A stretch of DNA of 35,680 bases. Origin: Chloroflexota bacterium. Lineage in GTDB: Bacteria; Chloroflexota; Dehalococcoidia; Bin125. The DNA lies in assembly GCA_009838735.1 (NCBI GenBank), contig VXQZ01000053.1, positions 1 through 35,680 of the forward strand, written 5' to 3'. Numbering within the stretch: the stretch's first letter is position 1; every line of letters begins with the position of its first letter. Positions 23,235 to 31,618 of the stretch are shown here, piece by piece. Under the pieces are notes generated by a model that searched no databases, was not told the origin of the DNA, and saw only the letters and a list, made by a program, of their open reading frames with translations. The position numbers and the translations under genes were made by a program.

Positions 23235-23909
23235 ATGACCACGACCAAGCAAATCCGAGTGATGATCGTTGATGACCACGCGATCGTGAGAGATGGCCTG
23301 CAGCTTGTTCTGGAACAGGCAGGCGACATGACGGTAGTTGGCCAGGCCGTCGACGGAGAAGAAGCGTTGAGAGTGGCGCGAGAAGTCGAGCCAGATGTGG
23401 TGGTCATGGACCTGATCATGCCCAACAAGGATGGGGTCGAGGCGTGTAGCGAAATCATGCAGACGCTGCCTCAGACTCAGGTCCTGGTGTTGACCGCCTC
23501 GACGGCGGACGACGCCATCATGAACGCCCTGGCCGCGGGCGCCACAGGCTACCTGCAGAAGTACTCGGGTCGCGACGACTTGCTAACCGCTGTGCGTGAC
23601 GCGGCAGCCGGTCGCTCGCAGATCCCGGTCGATATGGTCCGTCGAGCATTGGAGTCGGTGCGCGAGGCGCCGGCTCGCGGTGACGACGCCCCGGCAGATG
23701 TGCTGACGGCCCGCGAGCGGGAAGTGCTCAGGCTCTTCGCGGAGGGCAACTCGTACGCGCAGGTCGCGGGAGTCATTGGAAACAGTCCCATCACGGTGAG
23801 GAACACTATCTACCGGATCGAGCAGAAGCTCGGCGTGACAACCAAGCAGGAGATCGTCGTCTGGGCGGTGAGACACGGTCTGCTGGACGAGGACGTCGAG
23901 CAAGACTGA
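23235..23909 (+). CDS. NarL/FixJ-family response regulator
   Basis: 224 residues. A receiver domain has the acidic pair VDDH (Asp13, Asp14), phosphoacceptor Asp59 in VVVMDLIMP, the switch Thr in LVLTAST and a Lys in YLQKY. A LuxR-type helix-turn-helix follows (LTAREREVLRLFAEGNSYAQVAGVI, given as its two halves around residues 155-180). It is the DNA-binding partner of the kinase just upstream. The ATG at 23235 is one base past the kinase stop with AGGTGA upstream; a GTG at 23226 overlapping the kinase is the alternative. Confidence 0.92.
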   Translation: MTTTKQIRVMIVDDHAIVRDGLQLVLEQAGDMTVVGQAVDGEEALRVAREVEPDVVVMDLIMPNKDGVEACSEIMQTLPQTQVLVLTASTADDAIMNALAAGATGYLQKYSGRDDLLTAVRDAAAGRSQIPVDMVRRALESVREAPARGDDAPADVLTAREREVLRLFAEGNSYAQVAGVIGNSPITVRNTIYRIEQKLGVTTKQEIVVWAVRHGLLDEDVEQD

Positions 23910-23962
23910 GCTGCTCGGAATTTGTCTCGCTGAGCCGTGCCCGCAGCTGGGCCTCGCTCGCG

Positions 23963-24286
23963 TCAGTCGCCTGACCAGTAGCTCTGTTGAGATGGGAACA
24001 CCGTCGAGGTCCGCGTGATCTCGATATCCCCCTCTAGCGTGTCGGCGGCGGCCGACCAGACGGCGTAGTGCGGCGCTGCCCGGTGGGCGTCGAGCGCGGC
24101 CTCGTTTTCATAGACCTCGTAGAAGTAGTAGGTCAGGTCGTCCGACGCGTCCTGGAGCACGTTGAAGCGGTAGCAGCCTGGCTCATCACCCTCGGAACCG
24201 AGACAGTCGACCTCAATCGCGTGGAGAAACTTCTCCCGCCCCTCCGGCTTGACCTTGACTTTGACCCAGATTGCGATGTTGCTCAT
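23963..24286 (-). CDS. antibiotic biosynthesis monooxygenase (ABM/YgiN-like) domain protein
   Basis: A 107-residue single-domain ferredoxin-like alpha+beta barrel of the ABM superfamily. It shows the typical VKVKPEGREKFLHAI start, a GCYRFNVLQD strand, a YFYEVYENEAALDAHRAAPHY segment (given in part), and a final short strand. Members act as cofactor-free quinol/quinone monooxygenases or small regulators; the substrate is unknown. It is transcribed away from the esterase at 24388, with 101 bases between starts, and converges on the response regulator. Confidence 0.82.
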   Translation of the reverse strand: MSNIAIWVKVKVKPEGREKFLHAIEVDCLGSEGDEPGCYRFNVLQDASDDLTYYFYEVYENEAALDAHRAAPHYAVWSAAADTLEGDIEITRTSTVFPSQQSYWSGD

Positions 24287-24387
24287 GTGACTGGCTCCGA
24301 TGTTGCTGCTTCGATGGTCGGCGGTCAGGCTACCTGCTGACTGCTAGCTTGTCGCTGACTCCAGTGCACAGCGAGGAAGTGAACCTC

Positions 24388-25419
24388 ATGAGCAAGCTCT
24401 CAGAAGATCGACGGATCGACCCAAGAATCAAGGCGCTGTTCGGCGGGTTCGATCTGCCCGCGGCTGAAGATGTCGCGAGCCGCGAAGAACTGATCGAGCG
24501 GGCGAACAGCGCGGAATCCCGCGCGCAGTTCGAAGGGCTGATGGGTTTCATGGCGATGTGCGACACAGAAGAAATCGCGCCGTCAACCGGCCTGACCGTG
24601 ACAACCGAGACGTTCACATCGTCGCCCGACGGCAACACCGTCAACATCCAGTACATTCGCCCGGACTCAGATGAGCCGTTGCCCTGCGTCTACTACATCC
24701 ACTTTGGCGGGATGGCGCAGATGTCCTGCTACGACCCCAACTACAAGGCCTGGGGCCGGATCATCGCGCAGAATGACGTTGCCGTGACGATGGTCGACTT
24801 CCGTAACAGCGTCGTGGCCTCGTCTGCGCCTGAGGTAGAGCCCTATCCGGCTGGATTGAATGATTGCGTGTCCGGCTTGAAATGGGTCTCGGAGAACGCC
24901 GATGCGTTGGGCATCGATGGCTCGCGGATTGTGATCGCGGGTGAGAGCGGCGGCGGCAACCTCACGCTGGCGACAGGGATGAAGCTGCTGCGCGACGGCG
25001 ATATCGATCTGATTCGCGGACTATACGCGCTCTGCCCGTACATCGCCGGAAGCTGGCCGCGAGACGACCTGCCATCAACCACCGAGAATGACGGCATCCT
25101 GCTCAACCTGCACAACAACAACGGAGCGATGGGTTACGGGATCGAAGCGTTTGAGGCGGAGGATCCCCTGGCCTGGCCGCTGTTCGCCTCCTCCGAGGAC
25201 GTGATCGGCCTGCCGCCGACGACGATCTCGGTCAACGAGTGCGACCCGCTGCGGGACGAGGGGATCGCGTTTTACCGCCTGCTGCTCGACTCAGGCGTGC
25301 CGTCCCGCTGCCGTCAGGTAATGGGCACGATCCACGGAACCGAAGTCTTCCCAATGGCCTGCCCCGACGTGTCGAGAGACACCGCCAGAGATCTGGCGGC
25401 GCTGGCGATTGGCAACTGA
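24388..25419 (+). CDS. alpha/beta hydrolase, HSL-type esterase/lipase
   Basis: A 343-residue carboxylic-ester hydrolase of the hormone-sensitive-lipase family. An ~85-residue cap region precedes the oxyanion motif HFGG (105-108, a variant of HGGG). The nucleophile is Ser187 in AGESGGGN, the acid is Asp286 in NECDPLRDEG, and the base is His316 in TIHGTEVF. It is cytosolic with no signal peptide. The ATG at 24388 is chosen with GAGGA about 10 bases upstream; the frame extends upstream to 24271 but overlaps the divergent gene. A GTG at 24379 is possible. Confidence 0.9.
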   Translation: MSKLSEDRRIDPRIKALFGGFDLPAAEDVASREELIERANSAESRAQFEGLMGFMAMCDTEEIAPSTGLTVTTETFTSSPDGNTVNIQYIRPDSDEPLPCVYYIHFGGMAQMSCYDPNYKAWGRIIAQNDVAVTMVDFRNSVVASSAPEVEPYPAGLNDCVSGLKWVSENADALGIDGSRIVIAGESGGGNLTLATGMKLLRDGDIDLIRGLYALCPYIAGSWPRDDLPSTTENDGILLNLHNNNGAMGYGIEAFEAEDPLAWPLFASSEDVIGLPPTTISVNECDPLRDEGIAFYRLLLDSGVPSRCRQVMGTIHGTEVFPMACPDVSRDTARDLAALAIGN

Positions 25420-25435
25420 ACGTCTCTGGCAGGGT

Positions 25436-26248
25436 CTAGAACGGCTTGTCGCCCTTGACCGTGACCCTGATGCCGCTTCTCGACTCGGGGTAGTAGTCCC
25501 AGATCGCCATGTGCTGCGTGCAGCGGTTGTCCCACAACGCGACCGAATGCGCGTCCCACTTGAAGCGGCACTGGAAATTGACGTTCTTGACGTGCTCGAA
25601 GAGAAATCCGAGCAAGGCGTCGCTCTCTTCAATCGGCAGGCCGTTGATGCGCTTGGTGAAGCTCGAGTTGACGAACAGCGCTTTGCGACCGGTCACCGGA
25701 TGCGTCCGCGCAATCGGATGGACGGCGCGTGGCGATTCCCGCTGCGGCTTGTGGTCGCCGTATTGACCGGAGTAGTCGGACGCATGCAGCGCGCTCAGGG
25801 GCTCGAGTAGCGTCTGCATCTGCGGGGAGAGGCCATCCCAGGCCGCGTACATGTTGGACCAGCAGGTATCGCCGCCTTTGGTCGGAATGCTCTTGATGTG
25901 CAGGATCGAGGCCATCGGCGGCTCTTCGTCGGCCGAGACATCCGAGTGCCAGCGTTCTCCGTTGTTGCGGAACGAGTCCTTGTCGGTGTGAATCCGCATT
26001 AGCTCGGGGTTGCCGTGCTCGTAGGGCGCAGCCGGGTGGATGTGCAGGTCGCCGAACATCCGCCCGAAGGTCAGGTGTTGATCCGGAGACATCGGCTGGT
26101 CGCGGAAGAACAGCACCAGGTGGTCCATCCAGGCGTCGTGGATGAACTGGAAGGTCTCCTCATCGATCGGCTGGGTCAGGTCGACGCCGTGGACCGTGGC
26201 GCCAATCGTCGGGGTCAGTGGTTCAATCGAAATCGCTGATGTCGTCAT
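25436..26248 (-). CDS. TauD/TfdA-family 2-oxoglutarate-dependent dioxygenase
   Basis: A 270-residue non-haem Fe(II) enzyme. The iron ligands are the His101-x-Asp103 pair in ERWHSDVS and distal His246 in RCTQHMAIW. The 2-oxoglutarate arginine is in SRSGIRVTVKG (Arg257/Arg261). It is full length for the TauD group (~280). The substrate may be an organosulfonate, an aryloxyacetate or another small acid; no transporter beside it settles this. The ATG at 26248 is preceded by CCAGGAC; the frame to 26509 overlaps the divergent carboxyltransferase and is rejected. It converges on the esterase, with 16 bases between stops. Confidence 0.9.
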   Translation of the reverse strand: MTTSAISIEPLTPTIGATVHGVDLTQPIDEETFQFIHDAWMDHLVLFFRDQPMSPDQHLTFGRMFGDLHIHPAAPYEHGNPELMRIHTDKDSFRNNGERWHSDVSADEEPPMASILHIKSIPTKGGDTCWSNMYAAWDGLSPQMQTLLEPLSALHASDYSGQYGDHKPQRESPRAVHPIARTHPVTGRKALFVNSSFTKRINGLPIEESDALLGFLFEHVKNVNFQCRFKWDAHSVALWDNRCTQHMAIWDYYPESRSGIRVTVKGDKPF

Positions 26249-26345
26249 GTCCTGGCTCCGCTCCGTTGGCCCGACCAACAGTTGATGTTGAATCGAAGAT
26301 AGCGCCGATTCTGCGCGATACTCGGTAGAGCGCTTGGAGCGAACA

Positions 26346-27971
26346 ATGACTGAGCAGAACAGCGGACCACGAGAAGCTACATGGCAGCCGGAGATCGAAC
26401 AGATCGCATTGCGGCGGGATCTTGCCCGGGAAATGGGCGGCGCTGACCGGGTCCAGGAGCAGCATGACCGCGGCAATCTGACCGTCCGCGAGCGCATCGA
26501 ACTACTCACCGATGACGGCTCGTTCAGGGAACGAGGCGTCTTGTCGGGCGCGGGCTACTACGACGAGTCGGGAGATCTGGTCGGATTCCATCCTTCGGCC
26601 ACGGTCACAGGGACAGCGAGAATCGGCGGTCGGCCGGTTGCCGTCTCGGGCGGGGACTTCACCGCGCGGCCGCGCAGTGGCTCGGCTGCGGAGCGCACCC
26701 GCGGCGGCAAGGTTCGAATCCACAGTGGCGGCGACAAGTCGGGTCACATCGAGTCGCTGGCGATTGAGCTGAAGGTTCCCATGATCCGCCTGATCGACGG
26801 TTTCGGCGCCGATATTCGCGCAACCGCCGAAATGGGCCGGACGTATCTGCCTGAGCTGTATTGGCCTGAGCGCTGGGGCAAGCTGATGGCGGAGGTCCCC
26901 GTCGTCTCGGCGGCGCTGGGTTCCGTCGCCGGTCTGCCGGCGGCCGAGATTCCGGCCTCGCACTTCTCGGTCATGGTGCGTGGGACGTCACAGGTGTTTG
27001 CTGGCGGTCCGCCGCTGGTCGAGCGGTCAATGGGCGAGAAGCTGACCAAGGAGGAACTGGGCGGTTACGAGGTCCACGCGCGCAGTAGCGGAGTCGTCGA
27101 CAACGACGCCGCCGACGAGGCCGACGCAATCTCGCAGATCCAACAGTTCCTGTCGTACCTGCCGACCAACGTGCATCAATTGCCCCCGGTGATCGACTGC
27201 GACGACCCGGTCGAGCGTCGAGACGACCGGTTGGCCTCTGTGGTGCCGAAGCACCGCAATCGCGGCTACAACGTGCGGCGAATGCTGGAGATGGTCGTTG
27301 ATCTCGGCTCGTTCTTCGAGATCGGGCGCTACTTCGGGCGTTCGCAGGTGACGGGATTGGCGCGAATCGGCGGGATGCCGATCGGCGTGTTGGCCAACGA
27401 TCCCATGCACTACGGCGGCGCGATGGGTGCCAAGGAAGCGCGCAAGTTCGAAAAGTTCGTCGACGTCTGCGACGTCTTTCACCTGCCGATCGTGAACTTC
27501 GCCGATCAGCCCGGATTCCTGATCGGCCGTCCGGGCGAAGGCGCCGGCACCCTGCGCGCCGGCGTCAAGGCAGCTGCCGCGATCAACGACTCCCAGGTGC
27601 CCTGGGCGACGGTCGTGGTGCGCCGCCTCTACGGAGTCGCCGGCGGCGCGCATCAGGACTTCAGCCGCTTCTGCTTCCGCTTCGCCTGGCCCTCGGGCGA
27701 GTGGGGATCGCTGCCGATCGAGGGTGGCGTCGCGGCGGCATACCGCCGCGAGATCGAGGCCGCCGAAGACCCGATCGCGCATCGAACCGCGATCGAGGAC
27801 CGGCTAATCGCCCTGCGCGATCCCTTCGCAGCGGCGGAAGCGTTCGCAGTCGAAGACATCGTCGATCCGAGAGAAACCCGTCCCATGCTCGCCGAGTGGC
27901 TCGCAATGGCCTACGAGACGGAACTCCCCAGCCAGCTGGGCCTCAGGGTCAGATATGGGATGCGCCCCTAG
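26346..27971 (+). CDS. carboxyltransferase-domain protein, divergent acyl-CoA carboxylase beta subunit-like
   Basis: A 541-residue protein with the two crotonase-like carboxyltransferase halves typical of PccB/AccD5. The N half has LTVRERIELLTDDGSF and GGRPVAVSGGDFTARPRSGS; the C half has GAMGAKEARKFEKFVDVCD, PGFLIGRPGE and RRLYGVAGGAHQD. The usual glycine motifs are altered: the N-half DSGGAR is DGFGAD, and the C-half PGFLPGxxxE is PGFLIGRPGE. It may therefore not be a classical biotin-dependent carboxylase; a methylmalonyl-CoA decarboxylase-like or unknown transfer reaction is possible. No biotin carboxylase or BCCP is adjacent. ATG with GGAG 7 bases upstream; TTG 26334 is the alternative. 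Confidence 0.82.
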   Translation: MTEQNSGPREATWQPEIEQIALRRDLAREMGGADRVQEQHDRGNLTVRERIELLTDDGSFRERGVLSGAGYYDESGDLVGFHPSATVTGTARIGGRPVAVSGGDFTARPRSGSAAERTRGGKVRIHSGGDKSGHIESLAIELKVPMIRLIDGFGADIRATAEMGRTYLPELYWPERWGKLMAEVPVVSAALGSVAGLPAAEIPASHFSVMVRGTSQVFAGGPPLVERSMGEKLTKEELGGYEVHARSSGVVDNDAADEADAISQIQQFLSYLPTNVHQLPPVIDCDDPVERRDDRLASVVPKHRNRGYNVRRMLEMVVDLGSFFEIGRYFGRSQVTGLARIGGMPIGVLANDPMHYGGAMGAKEARKFEKFVDVCDVFHLPIVNFADQPGFLIGRPGEGAGTLRAGVKAAAAINDSQVPWATVVVRRLYGVAGGAHQDFSRFCFRFAWPSGEWGSLPIEGGVAAAYRREIEAAEDPIAHRTAIEDRLIALRDPFAAAEAFAVEDIVDPRETRPMLAEWLAMAYETELPSQLGLRVRYGMRP

Positions 27972-28057
27972 GATTTCCAGCGCGTCGATGGCCCGACTCG
28001 GACTTGCAATCCGCTATCTTTGACGCGCAAACCAGAGCGTTGGTGAAGGGAACGATC

Positions 28058-29920
28058 ATGGCACTTGGCGGATTTGCAAATCATGTGGCGCGGGTCGATC
28101 TGACCGACCGCAGCGTGAGCTACGAAGGAATCAACGAAGACGACGCCCGCAAGTACATCGGCGCTCGTGGACTGGGTGTCAAGTACCTGCTCGACAACGG
28201 CCCAGAAACCGACCCGATGTCGGCCGACAACATGTTGGCCCTCGTCAACGGACCGATGACCGGCACCGAAGTGACGATGTCTGGACGCCTAGCGTTCGTG
28301 ACCAAGTCGCCGCTGACCGGCACCGTGACCGACTCGCACATGGGCGGATGGTCCGCGGCGCGCCTGCGCTGGGCCGGCTTCGACGCGATCCTGATCACAG
28401 GTAAGGCCGACTCGCCGGTCTACCTGGAGGTCGAGAACGGCGAGGTCGAGATCAAGGACGCCTCAGAAATCTGGGGCAAGGGCATCCATGACACCGTCGC
28501 GCATTTCGGCTCCGACAGCGGCAACAAGACCGACGTGTCGGTCATGTCGATCGGTCAGGCCGGCGAGAATGGCGTGCTGTTCGCCTCGTTCCTCAACGAG
28601 GACGACCGCGCGGCCGGTCGCGGCGGTACCGGCGCCGTGGCGGGGATGAAGAACCTCAAATGCGTCGTCGTGCGCGGCACTCGCGATGGCCGCTGGCGAC
28701 CGGAGCAGGGCGAGGCGCGGCAGAAGTTCCGCGAGGCGCAGGGACAGCACCTCAAGCTGATTATGGAGTCACCAGTCACGGCGCCGTCTTCCGTCAATGA
28801 CGACGGCACGCTCAAGGACGGTTCAGGAGCGCTCTCGGCGTTCGGGACCAATGTCTTGATGAACGCGGTCAACTCGATCGGTGGACTGGGCACCAAAAAT
28901 TCGCAGCTCACGCAGACCACCCCGGAAGCGGCAGACGCCGTCTCGGGCGAGACGATGCGCAACGAGTACCTGACGGCCGAGCCGACGTGTCACGCCTGCC
29001 CGGTCGCCTGCAAGAAGGAAGTCGAAATCACCGAGGGTCCGCACGCCGGCCTCAAGATGGAATCGTTCGAGTACGAGCCGGCCTGGTCGCTGGGAGCCAA
29101 CTGCGGTAACGACGACCCGGCCGTGATCGCCAAGGTCATTGACCAGTGCAACGACTACGGCATGGACGCGATCGAGATCGGCAACGTGATCTCGATGTAC
29201 ATGGAGGCCTCGGAGCGCGGCTATGTTGATACGCCGCTCGACTGGGGCGACGGCGCGGGCATGGTCCGCGTGACCGAGGAAATGGCAACGGGTTCGTCGT
29301 CGATCGGACAGACGCTGGGCCAGGGCACGGCCAAGGCCGCGGCCGCGTGGGGCCACTCCGAGATCTCGATGACGGTCAAGGGTCAGGCAGTGCCGGCCTA
29401 CGACCCGCGAGGGATCAAGGGCGAGGGTCTGGGCTACGCCACTTCGAACCGAGGCGCTTGCCACCTGCGCGGCTACACGCCGGCGTCCGAGTTGCTCGGC
29501 ATCCCGGTCAAGACCGACCCGCTCGACTGGGACGGCAAGGGTCCGCTGCTCAAGATCTTCCAGGACCTCCACGCCTTCTCCGACTCGCTCGACCTCTGCA
29601 AGTTCTCGGCCTTCGCGGTCGGCGCTCCCGAATACGCGGCGCTCTACGAGAACGTGGTCGGCCTGCCGATGTCCGAAGAGGACGTCATGGTCGCCGGCGA
29701 GCGGATCTACAACCTCGAGCGCCACTTCAACAACCTGGCCGGATTCGACGGCAGCGATGACTCACTGCCCGAGCGCTTCCTGACCGAACCGGCAAGCGGT
29801 CCGGCAGAAGGCCACATCTGCGAACTCGACCAGATGAAGGAGCAGTACTACGAGGCTCGCGGCTGGGACGACGGCGTCGTCGGCGAAGCCAAACTGCGCG
29901 AGCTCGAGATCATCTCGTAA
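28058..29920 (+). CDS. tungsten-containing aldehyde:ferredoxin oxidoreductase (AOR) family
   Basis: A 620-residue protein, the normal length for AOR (about 605). The N-terminal ~210 residues are the tungstopterin-binding domain (YIGARGLGVKYL, LVNGPMTGTEV, SPLTGTVTDSHMGG). The [4Fe-4S] ligands are CHACPVAC (Cys310, Cys313, Cys317) and a later Cys in SLDLCKFSAF (near 513). It oxidises aldehydes to acids with ferredoxin, in the cytosol. The ATG at 28058 has GAAGGGA 6 bases upstream; a longer frame (from 27701) runs inside the previous gene and is rejected. A MoaD-like gene follows, consistent with pterin-cofactor supply. Confidence 0.93.
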   Translation: MALGGFANHVARVDLTDRSVSYEGINEDDARKYIGARGLGVKYLLDNGPETDPMSADNMLALVNGPMTGTEVTMSGRLAFVTKSPLTGTVTDSHMGGWSAARLRWAGFDAILITGKADSPVYLEVENGEVEIKDASEIWGKGIHDTVAHFGSDSGNKTDVSVMSIGQAGENGVLFASFLNEDDRAAGRGGTGAVAGMKNLKCVVVRGTRDGRWRPEQGEARQKFREAQGQHLKLIMESPVTAPSSVNDDGTLKDGSGALSAFGTNVLMNAVNSIGGLGTKNSQLTQTTPEAADAVSGETMRNEYLTAEPTCHACPVACKKEVEITEGPHAGLKMESFEYEPAWSLGANCGNDDPAVIAKVIDQCNDYGMDAIEIGNVISMYMEASERGYVDTPLDWGDGAGMVRVTEEMATGSSSIGQTLGQGTAKAAAAWGHSEISMTVKGQAVPAYDPRGIKGEGLGYATSNRGACHLRGYTPASELLGIPVKTDPLDWDGKGPLLKIFQDLHAFSDSLDLCKFSAFAVGAPEYAALYENVVGLPMSEEDVMVAGERIYNLERHFNNLAGFDGSDDSLPERFLTEPASGPAEGHICELDQMKEQYYEARGWDDGVVGEAKLRELEIIS

Positions 29921-29936
29921 GCTCCGCTCCTGAACA

Positions 29937-29957
29937 CCCTCTCCTCGTGGGAGAGGG
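29937..29957 (+). repeat. REP-like palindrome, copy 2
   Basis: CCCTCTCC / GGAGAGGG with a 5-base centre, followed by CCGGGGTGAGGGG. It shares the CCCTCTCC...GGAGAGGG...GGTGAGGG layout with the element at 17673. It lies between the AOR stop and the MoaD ribosome-binding site, so a transcript through both genes would carry it. Confidence 0.6.
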
Positions 29958-29983
29958 CCGGGGTGAGGGGCTGCGAGGAGACG

Positions 29984-30256
29984 ATGCAAATCCGCTTCTA
30001 CGCAACGCTGCGGCCGCTCGTGGGCGGTCGCAGCGTTGACCTGATCGACCCGCCTGACACGGTCAGCGGCATCCTCGAACGCCTCGCCTCCGAGTACGAA
30101 GGCCTGCACGATCAGCTCTTCGACGAAGATGGCACGGTCCGTCGCTTCGTCGCGATCATGGTCGATGGCCGCGACATCCGACACATTGACGGCCTCGAAA
30201 GCCGCGTCAGCCCCGAGAGCGAACTGGACATCTTCCCGCCGGTGGCTGGCGGCTGA
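29984..30256 (+). CDS. MoaD/ThiS-family ubiquitin-like sulfur carrier
   Basis: 90 residues with a beta-grasp pattern and the C-terminal diglycine (PPVAGG) needed for adenylation and thiocarboxylation. The start MQIRFYATL and DIFPPVAGG end are typical of MoaD, which donates sulfur for the dithiolene of molybdopterin/tungstopterin. Directly after an AOR this implies a role in making that enzyme's cofactor. The ATG at 29984 has GAGGAG 3 bases upstream; the frame extends 7 codons further back. Confidence 0.88.
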   Translation: MQIRFYATLRPLVGGRSVDLIDPPDTVSGILERLASEYEGLHDQLFDEDGTVRRFVAIMVDGRDIRHIDGLESRVSPESELDIFPPVAGG

Positions 30257-30285
30257 TCCGGGCAGAGCTTCATACCATCGGTCGC

Positions 30286-30696
30286 ATGAGACTCAGGTTG
30301 CCAGGCCTGCTCGACGCTCGATCCTGGCCACTGGGCCTGCGCGCCTTTCTACTGGGTTTCACGCTGGTGGCAGTCGCGGTCGCCATCCTCGGCGCTGTGG
30401 CGACTCCGTGGCCGAGCGGAATTCCCGAGACCCTTCGCGTTCAAGTCGAAGCGTCCGGAGAAGCTCGGGGCCGATACCTGGCCCAGCAGGAGGCGAAGCA
30501 AAACGCCATCGATGAAGCACGCCAGCAAGCCGCCGCGAAGATCGCTGACCTGGTCGCGGTCGGCAGCTTTGACTCTGGATACCAACCCACATATCGCTAC
30601 GCCTGGAACGACGCCATCGAGCAACTCAGTCGGCAGGTGCCCAGACAGCGACTCCACGAGGAACAACACACCCAGTGGATCGAGCTGCTGCGATGA
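30286..30696 (+). CDS. small membrane-anchored protein, WNxA family member A
   Basis: 136 residues, no known family recognised. A short basic N-terminus (Arg2, Arg4, Arg12, Arg19) precedes one hydrophobic helix (about 20-38). The rest is helical and charged, with EARGRYLAQQEAKQNAIDEAR in the middle (residues 59-79) and the motif GYQPTYRYAWNDAIEQL at 98-114. The next three genes share the layout and the WN[DEA]A[IL][ED] motif. The first of four genes; its stop overlaps the next start as ATGA. Function unknown. Confidence 0.6.
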   Translation: MRLRLPGLLDARSWPLGLRAFLLGFTLVAVAVAILGAVATPWPSGIPETLRVQVEASGEARGRYLAQQEAKQNAIDEARQQAAAKIADLVAVGSFDSGYQPTYRYAWNDAIEQLSRQVPRQRLHEEQHTQWIELLR

Positions 30697-31178
30697 GCCT
30701 CGGAGCTCCGCTCACCCCTCCGCCACACGGTCCGCGCAATCTCGTCAGATTGGTCATGTGGGAGCCGCAGCATGAAGCGCTCAAGCGAACGCTGACCTGG
30801 TTCACAATCGGCGCAGCCACGGCCGCCTTGATGGGCTGGGCCCTGTTGGAAATCTTGCCCAGCACGATGCAGACATCCGCGAGCGATATCCGCGAGATCA
30901 CACAACAGGCGCTCAGCGCGGCCTACATCGCCGAATACGACGATGCCTATCCGGCCGCAGTGACCGAGCGACTCACATACGAGCTCGCGCAGCTCGTGGT
31001 CGGGTCCGACGCGGATGTCGAGTCAGCATGGGCTGAAGGCGTCCGCCGCGGATGGGCGGACGGTTGGAACGATGCCCTCGATGCCATGCGGGCAGCGTCA
31101 ACTGAAGCGAGCACGGCCACTGGCTCGTCGGAACTGAAGGCGTTGAACGCGGCGCCGCGCCGCGATCCCGTTCACTGA
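30693..31178 (+). CDS. small membrane-anchored protein, WNxA family member B
   Basis: 161 residues. A cytoplasmic N-terminus of ~34 residues rich in Pro and basic residues precedes a membrane helix (about 36-54). A helical domain follows with ALSAAYIAEYDDAYPAAV (residues 73-90) and the motif EGVRRGWADGWNDALDAM at 115-132 (Trp125-Asn126). The low-complexity tail is Ser/Thr/Ala-rich. The start ATG overlaps the previous stop by 4 bases (ATGA), supporting coupled translation. No known family recognised. Confidence 0.6.
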   Translation: MSLGAPLTPPPHGPRNLVRLVMWEPQHEALKRTLTWFTIGAATAALMGWALLEILPSTMQTSASDIREITQQALSAAYIAEYDDAYPAAVTERLTYELAQLVVGSDADVESAWAEGVRRGWADGWNDALDAMRAASTEASTATGSSELKALNAAPRRDPVH

Positions 31179-31222
31179 CCCGAATCGTCGACTGCTTGGA
31201 AACCGCTGGATAGGCTGACGCA

Positions 31223-31618
31223 ATGTCTGCCGTCCGAAGTCTCTGGAGATACGACCTCCCCCGTCAGACGCTGATCGCATTTCTGGCAGCCGTGGCAGTG
31301 ACGGCGGCGATCGGCTGGCTGATATCCGTTCTGGACCAGGTGACGCCGGAAGAGATCGCGAAGTCGGAGGTCCGCGGCGCGAGAGAGGGGCGGATTGACG
31401 GTTACGAGGCGGCGTTCGAGCGAGGTCGCCTCGACGGCGCCGGGCGCGCCGCGCTTGTACTGGATGAGTTGTTGAGATCGGGTGATTCCGTAGAGGGGTA
31501 TCGCACCGCATATGTTTTCGCCTGGAATGAAGCCATCGATACAGCTTTGGAACGAGCCAAGCGCGACAAGCTGGAGGTGAACTCGGCCTTCGACGCCTGG
31601 GAAGCGCTCAGGCGATGA
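31223..31618 (+). CDS. small membrane-anchored protein, WNxA family member C
   Basis: 131 residues: basic N-terminus, one membrane helix (about 16-36), then a charged helical domain with GAREGRIDGYEAAFERGRLD (52-71) and the motif EGYRTAYVFAWNEAIDTAL at 91-109 (Trp101-Asn102). It starts 44 bases after member B, and its stop overlaps the start of member D as ATGA. No known family recognised. Confidence 0.6.
   Translation: MSAVRSLWRYDLPRQTLIAFLAAVAVTAAIGWLISVLDQVTPEEIAKSEVRGAREGRIDGYEAAFERGRLDGAGRAALVLDELLRSGDSVEGYRTAYVFAWNEAIDTALERAKRDKLEVNSAFDAWEALRR

Noticed and set aside
21896-23909. Two-component system as regulator of the sterol operon
   Set aside because: It is 8 kb away, and nothing in the sequence links it to the sterol promoters.
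27701-28057. N-terminal extension of the AOR frame
   Set aside because: It reads through the end of the carboxyltransferase gene in another frame and is Arg/Pro-rich; the AOR family begins at the ATG at 28058.
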